The notes below the pieces were generated by a model. It was given only the letters and a program-made list of their open reading frames with translations. It was not told the DNA's origin and searched no databases. A stretch of DNA of 7,291 nt from MHLP01 sp043736515 (lineage in GTDB: Bacteria; Patescibacteriota; Minisyncoccia; Phycocordibacterales; UBA6899). The position numbers were made by a program, and so were the translations under genes. The stretch is from contig JAYTCK010000051.1 of the NCBI GenBank assembly GCA_043736515.1, positions 1 through 7,291 of the forward strand, written 5' to 3'. Below, piece by piece: positions 4,755 to 7,291 of the stretch (position 1 is the first letter of the stretch; the number at the start of each line of letters is the position of its first letter).

Positions 4755-5594
4755 TTATTTAGTAATTTGAAATTCATCTGAATACCCAAAACCAATTAGA
4801 TTACTTAACATTTCATTACTTACAGCCTTGGATTCATAGCTTTGAAAACCAAGGCCTTTACCCTCACACTTTAAATCTGGGGGATGATAAGCCAATAGGA
4901 CCACCCTGTAATGTCCAGGATTAACATCTGACCAATCATCACTCATGCCCGCGTGTCTGTAAACATCTTTAGCGTTCCACACTATGGGGGACAAGAGTGG
5001 TCTGAATCCATTGCCATAAAAAATGCCACCATCAAATATCTCTTTGTCTAAGCTATATAAGAGAAATTCATACAGCATTTTATCTGCACCAACTGGATCA
5101 AGGCATGTAGTGTTTTCAGTTTTTAATTTTAGTAATGCGTCGGGGATGCTGTATGTAATATTGAGTGAACTCCCATTCTCGTTAGAATTACTGTCGATTT
5201 GGATTTGCACTTCATTGGGTACTTTTGAAATTTGCTCTTTATATTGAGGCAAAAAATCATTACTGGAACCATGGTTGATTTTTACTTGTACTTGAGAGAT
5301 GCGCGTACTATCGTTTTCTGTCTCATGTGCGGTATTCGGGTAACAACCCCATTGTTTGTCCTCACGGCGACAGCCCAATTTCATTCCCCCCTTACATAGC
5401 ATCGGTGGCTCTCCTCCGCATAATTCTACTGCCGATTGTCCAAAGATAATTTCTTGCGGGGTGGCTTGCTCTGTTGACGCAGTAGGCAAAGTCCCTTCTT
5501 CATTACGCTCTCCCGGGGGGAGTGACATTAATGACCACGTGCCAAGTATGGCCAACATTATTCCACATATCACCCAGGGTATTTGCTTCTTCAT
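4755..5594 (-). CDS. Membrane-anchored exported protein with a four-cysteine segment
   Basis: It has 279 residues from the ATG at 5594. Residues 5-24 ('IPWVICGIMLAILGTWSLMS') are one hydrophobic helix acting as signal or anchor, followed by a low-complexity linker rich in T, E and P. Residues 58-86 hold four cysteines (Cys59, 67, 75, 84), spaced C-x7-C-x7-C-x8-C, with 'CKGGMKLGC' in the middle, probably two disulfides outside the cell. The longer C-terminal part (about 95-279) has mixed strands and helices, two further cysteines ('TTCLDP', 'LKCEG') and no motif I recognise. I choose 5594 over the in-frame ATG at 5627, because 5627 lies upstream of the TATACT box and could not be in its transcript. 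The module and terminator after its stop suggest a single-gene unit. The function is unknown. Confidence 0.75.
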   Translation of the reverse strand: MKKQIPWVICGIMLAILGTWSLMSLPPGERNEEGTLPTASTEQATPQEIIFGQSAVELCGGEPPMLCKGGMKLGCRREDKQWGCYPNTAHETENDSTRISQVQVKINHGSSNDFLPQYKEQISKVPNEVQIQIDSNSNENGSSLNITYSIPDALLKLKTENTTCLDPVGADKMLYEFLLYSLDKEIFDGGIFYGNGFRPLLSPIVWNAKDVYRHAGMSDDWSDVNPGHYRVVLLAYHPPDLKCEGKGLGFQSYESKAVSNEMLSNLIGFGYSDEFQITK

Positions 5595-5664
5595 CCCAAA
5601 AGTATACCAAATTCGAACTGATTTCACAGCCTTGTTTATGCATATTCCTTACTAAATTCCCGTT
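5595..5664 (-). promoter_or_regulatory. Promoter module, copy U2 (leaderless, extended -10)
   Basis: On the - strand TGG-TATACT (box at 5606-5601), then TTTGGG, then the ATG at 5594. It is 59/70 identical without gaps to 3657-3726. The weak -35 is CTGTGA (5629-5624), at 17 bases. The outer end reads CCCTAACGGGAATTTAGTA, matching the junction seen upstream of abiEi. Confidence 0.7.
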
Positions 5665-5750
5665 AGGGTCGCTATTGGGGTGTATCCAGAACTTTTTTGG
5701 CTCTAAACTGGAAGCGAATTAACGAGGATCTCCTGATCTTTCAAGGGAAT

Positions 5751-5778
5751 ATCACAATGTTGGGAGCACTATCACAAT
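5751..5778. repeat. Two ATCACAAT direct repeats at the end of abiEii
   Basis: ATCACAAT occurs at 5751-5758 and 5771-5778, a 20-bp spacing (about two helix turns); the second copy touches the abiEii stop codon. The rest of the gap 5665-5777 has no gene and no clear terminator. The role is unknown, and it may be chance. Confidence 0.3.
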
Positions 5779-6470
5779 TATTTTTCGTTGTTGAGCATGA
5801 CCTTAAGAAGAAATAATGTTTCCGTTTTTAGTTTTGCCTTAGCCCAATCCTTTTGTTTGACACTCAGAAGCTCTCCCATGCCCGATAAAATTGCCCGACC
5901 AGACACTTTTTCTAATTTCTCAATACACTTGGCCACTGACTCCGCAAATGTCATACCCAGCCTTCGTTCGACCAGCTCTTTATTTATTGGCCAGCTATTT
6001 TGCAGGAAAAACCAGACATCAAAAATATCGCGGTTGGCTCTTTCCATGCGTTCGTACAAAGCGGCCAATTTGTTTGCAAACATGTCTTCTTTTACCATCA
6101 CGCTCATTGAAATACCAAAATAATTCATCATTGCATATTTTGATCCAAAGTTTCGGCGATTGATTTCCACCTTAATGTTATTGTCCGCTTCGGAATATGA
6201 AAGCTCAAAAAATAGCGTGAAGTGTTTTTTTCTCTGATCTTTTATTTTTCCATACTTGGCAACGATGACCCCCACTCTCTCAAACACGTAATCCTCCTTT
6301 TCAGGATCGAGTAAGTCAAAATCGAGGTCGACAGAAAATCGGTTCAGTTCATAGAACAAAAGAGCTGCGGTGCCGCCCTTAAATCCCAAAACCGGACCGA
6401 GGGTATTGTCGGTATAAATATCCTTTAAAATTCTTTCAAGAATACCTTTGTGTTTTTCGGTGTTTAACAT
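5778..6470 (-). CDS. abiEii: AbiEii-family nucleotidyltransferase toxin
   Basis: It has 230 residues. AbiEii proteins are DNA polymerase beta-like nucleotidyltransferases that act as the toxin of the AbiE type IV system and stop growth during phage infection. Motif I is 'GFKGGTAALLFY' then 'RFSVDLDFD' (GG at 32-33, R44, D48, D50). Motif II is 'KVEINRR' (100-106). Motif III is 'NKLAALYERMERANRDIFD' with K134, R147, D148 and D151, the K-x-R-D-x-x-D pattern of the family. All the key residues are present, so it should be active. It lies six bases after the abiEi stop, with ACAGGG directly before the ATG; this is too close for a normal Shine-Dalgarno, so translation is probably coupled to abiEi. 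In many AbiE systems the toxin is about 300 residues, so this is a short member. Confidence 0.9.
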   Translation of the reverse strand: MLNTEKHKGILERILKDIYTDNTLGPVLGFKGGTAALLFYELNRFSVDLDFDLLDPEKEDYVFERVGVIVAKYGKIKDQRKKHFTLFFELSYSEADNNIKVEINRRNFGSKYAMMNYFGISMSVMVKEDMFANKLAALYERMERANRDIFDVWFFLQNSWPINKELVERRLGMTFAESVAKCIEKLEKVSGRAILSGMGELLSVKQKDWAKAKLKTETLFLLKVMLNNEK

Positions 6471-6476
6471 CCCTGT

Positions 6477-7064
6477 TTAATTAAGTCCTTTTTGTGTAAC
6501 ATCACAGTACCTTTTTACTTTTACTTCCATCCGTTTGTTTCCTCCATAAATAGGCAATATCTCAGCAACTTTATTCCAATTCATGCTCGATAAGTTATCA
6601 AAATGATACTCTTTGTTCAGGTACACAACGTCTAAAAACGCGCGTTCGGGGGACGCAATAAAATAATTCTCCTTAACTTCTATTCCCGTTTTATTGGTAA
6701 GAATCGAGTCCTTTATTTTTTTAAGAACATAAGTTTGATCATCAATCGTGAACTCACGAGTGAGGTAAGACGCAACAAAAACTTGACCGTAAAACTGAAA
6801 TATGACGCCAGCCTTAGCTAACACCGTTTCAAAACTCACATACGCAGGAATAAAAATCTTTGTTGCCAATTCATACTTTTCGTAACTTTTATCTTTTGCA
6901 TAAACTCCCCTCCTTACCGAATAGAGTTTACCTGCTTTGATATAGCGGTACAATTTTTTTCTTACAAAGTTGGCATCAGGCTCTTGCCAAAGCAAAGAGA
7001 CGTCATTTGTTGTAAAGATGGTATTTTTAGACCTCATTAATTCCATAAGGTAGTCTTTTTTCAT
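6477..7064 (-). CDS. abiEi: AbiEi-family antitoxin and transcriptional repressor
   Basis: It has 195 residues from the ATG at 7064. Residues 1-60 form a winged helix ('FTTNDVSLLWQEPDANFVRK', then 'LYRYIKAGKLYSVRRGVYA'), the repressor domain that binds inverted repeats at its own promoter. The remainder, with 'YVSFETVLAKAGVIFQ' and 'SPERAFLDVVYLNK', matches the antitoxin domain, which in type IV systems counters the toxin without binding it stably. The frame is also open from an ATG at 7097, adding 11 residues, but that ATG lies inside the operator palindrome and has no ribosome binding site. The start at 7064 has a weak GAAGAA upstream and begins with the typical 'MKKDYLMELMRSK'. It is first in the abiEi-abiEii operon. 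Confidence 0.88.
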   Translation of the reverse strand: MKKDYLMELMRSKNTIFTTNDVSLLWQEPDANFVRKKLYRYIKAGKLYSVRRGVYAKDKSYEKYELATKIFIPAYVSFETVLAKAGVIFQFYGQVFVASYLTREFTIDDQTYVLKKIKDSILTNKTGIEVKENYFIASPERAFLDVVYLNKEYHFDNLSSMNWNKVAEILPIYGGNKRMEVKVKRYCDVTQKGLN

Positions 7065-7082
7065 GGTTTTCTTCAAATTTAG

Positions 7083-7114
7083 ACCAATAATGCCCATTTG
7101 TGGGTATTATTGGT
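7083..7114. promoter_or_regulatory. Probable AbiEi operator: 32-bp inverted repeat
   Basis: ACCAATAATGCCCA (7083-7096), four bases, then TGGGTATTATTGGT (7101-7114): 13 of 14 positions pair and the last is G-T. It starts about at the expected transcription start of abiEi. A further half-site, CCAATAAATGC, lies at 7134-7144 in the promoter spacer. It could also form a hairpin in the mRNA leader. Confidence 0.75.
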
Positions 7115-7117
7115 AAA

Positions 7118-7146
7118 AGTATATGTTGTGCTGCCAATAAATGCAA
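7118..7146 (-). promoter_or_regulatory. Promoter of the abiE operon
   Basis: On the - strand TTGCAT (7146-7141), exactly 17 bases, then TATACT (7123-7118). The start is near 7111, at the edge of the inverted repeat. It has the same -10 hexamer as the two promoter modules but lacks the TGn extension. Confidence 0.6.
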
Positions 7147-7165
7147 GCGGCGCCTCAATAAAACG

Positions 7166-7196
7166 TATTATCTACCTCATTCTCGTTAGGGGTGCC
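7166..7196 (-). repeat. Outer end of a diverged promoter module (U3)
   Basis: TATTATCTAC, three variable bases, ATTCTCGTT and then GGGGTGCC correspond to 3705-3734 (module U1) with few changes. The part between this block and the abiEi -10 has diverged and is six bases longer than in U1. The GGGTGCC junction lies ten bases from the start of the next gene on the + strand. Confidence 0.55.
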
Positions 7197-7205
7197 AATC
7201 CAGTC

Positions 7206-7291
7206 ATGAACCATACCCGCGAGACGGTTGAGAGGTTCCTTGACCGATATCTCGAGATCACACTGATGCAATCCGGTCTGGGTCTGATCGA
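7206..7291 (+). CDS. Start of an unidentified gene, cut by the window edge
   Basis: From the ATG at 7206 the first 28 codons read 'MNHTRETVERFLDRYLEITL' followed by 'MQSGLGLI', with no stop before the edge. The composition is normal for protein: a charged amphipathic helix 'ETVERFLDRYLEIT' and then a glycine turn. The base composition is richer in GC than the - strand genes beside it. There is no Shine-Dalgarno close to the ATG, only AGGGG about 12 bases away. TATTAT at 7166-7171 could be a -10, which would put the start near 7178. It is divergent from abiEi across the module-like gap. Too little is visible to name a family. Confidence 0.55.
   Translation, partial: MNHTRETVERFLDRYLEITLMQSGLGLI

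Noticed and set aside
4540..4770. A 76-codon + strand open frame across the module
   Set aside because: It runs through the terminator and the repeat, antisense to the end of the cysteine-rich gene, with no start signals. It looks like a by-product of the repeat.
5592..5627. ATG 5627 as the start of the cysteine-rich protein
   Set aside because: It lies upstream of the TATACT box (5601-5606) that drives the gene, so it would not be in the transcript. ATG 5594 fits the leaderless pattern shared with the gene at 3656.
5595..5664. A short protein coded through the promoter module ('NMHKQGCEISSNLVYFW' on the - strand)
   Set aside because: The other copy keeps a similar translation but has a TAA in the same frame, and the changes do not favour third codon positions. 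The conserved -10 explains the block better.
5655..5670. Integron attC core sites (GTTAGGG / CCCTAAC at module edges)
   Set aside because: The core GTTRRRY / RYYYAAC is missed at its last position in each case, no paired inner L sites are visible, and no integron integrase is in the window.

Overview
The window most resembles a piece of a Candidatus Patescibacteria (CPR, Parcubacteria-like) genome. Four things suggest this: several genes with no Shine-Dalgarno, where an extended -10 box sits 6 or 7 bases from the ATG (leaderless mRNAs); two small N-terminally anchored proteins of a kind I associate with CPR (one begins 'WNKVTWYSK'); a piece of an MBG-type surface protein; and broken genes packed between very short ones. 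TGA acts as a stop (Nudix gene, hicB), so the UGA-to-glycine code of some CPR lineages is not used. The assignment is an inference; there is no rRNA or ribosomal protein gene here to confirm it.

Layout. On the + strand, the C-terminal end of an integrase-type transposase (2-115) is followed by a Nudix hydrolase (172-648) whose expected N-terminus lies out of frame, just before a run of seven A. A two-way terminator (674-705) separates it from a long block on the - strand. Reading that block from right to left: an AbiE type IV toxin-antitoxin pair (abiEi 7064-6477, abiEii 6470-5778); a membrane-anchored cysteine-rich protein (5594-4755); a hicBA toxin-antitoxin pair (4491-4067); a 62-codon remnant resembling the end of DUF2726 (4028-3840); a membrane-anchored, possibly OB-fold protein (3656-3078); a truncated MBG surface protein (2974-2117); a 209-bp hairpin-rich segment closed by an inverted repeat (1964-2172); and a Fic-family protein with an N-terminal winged helix, glutamine in place of the catalytic histidine, and a perfect palindrome within its own promoter (1841-786). 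A new + strand gene begins at 7206 and runs off the end.

How it fits together. This looks like accessory DNA: toxin-antitoxin or Fic-type regulators, two anchored exported proteins, one transposase end and at least two gene remnants. The unusual part is the sequence between the genes. A 70-bp promoter module is 84% identical in front of two unrelated genes, and the identity ends at the ATG; a diverged version lies upstream of abiEi. A second module, with a tRNA T-arm-like hairpin, the 9-mer ACGGCACCC and a terminator, lies after the Fic gene and after the cysteine-rich gene, and its hairpin differs by paired changes. Decayed partial copies fill other gaps. The genes look like interchangeable bodies set between conserved 5' and 3' units. 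No recombinase is visible in the window apart from the transposase end.
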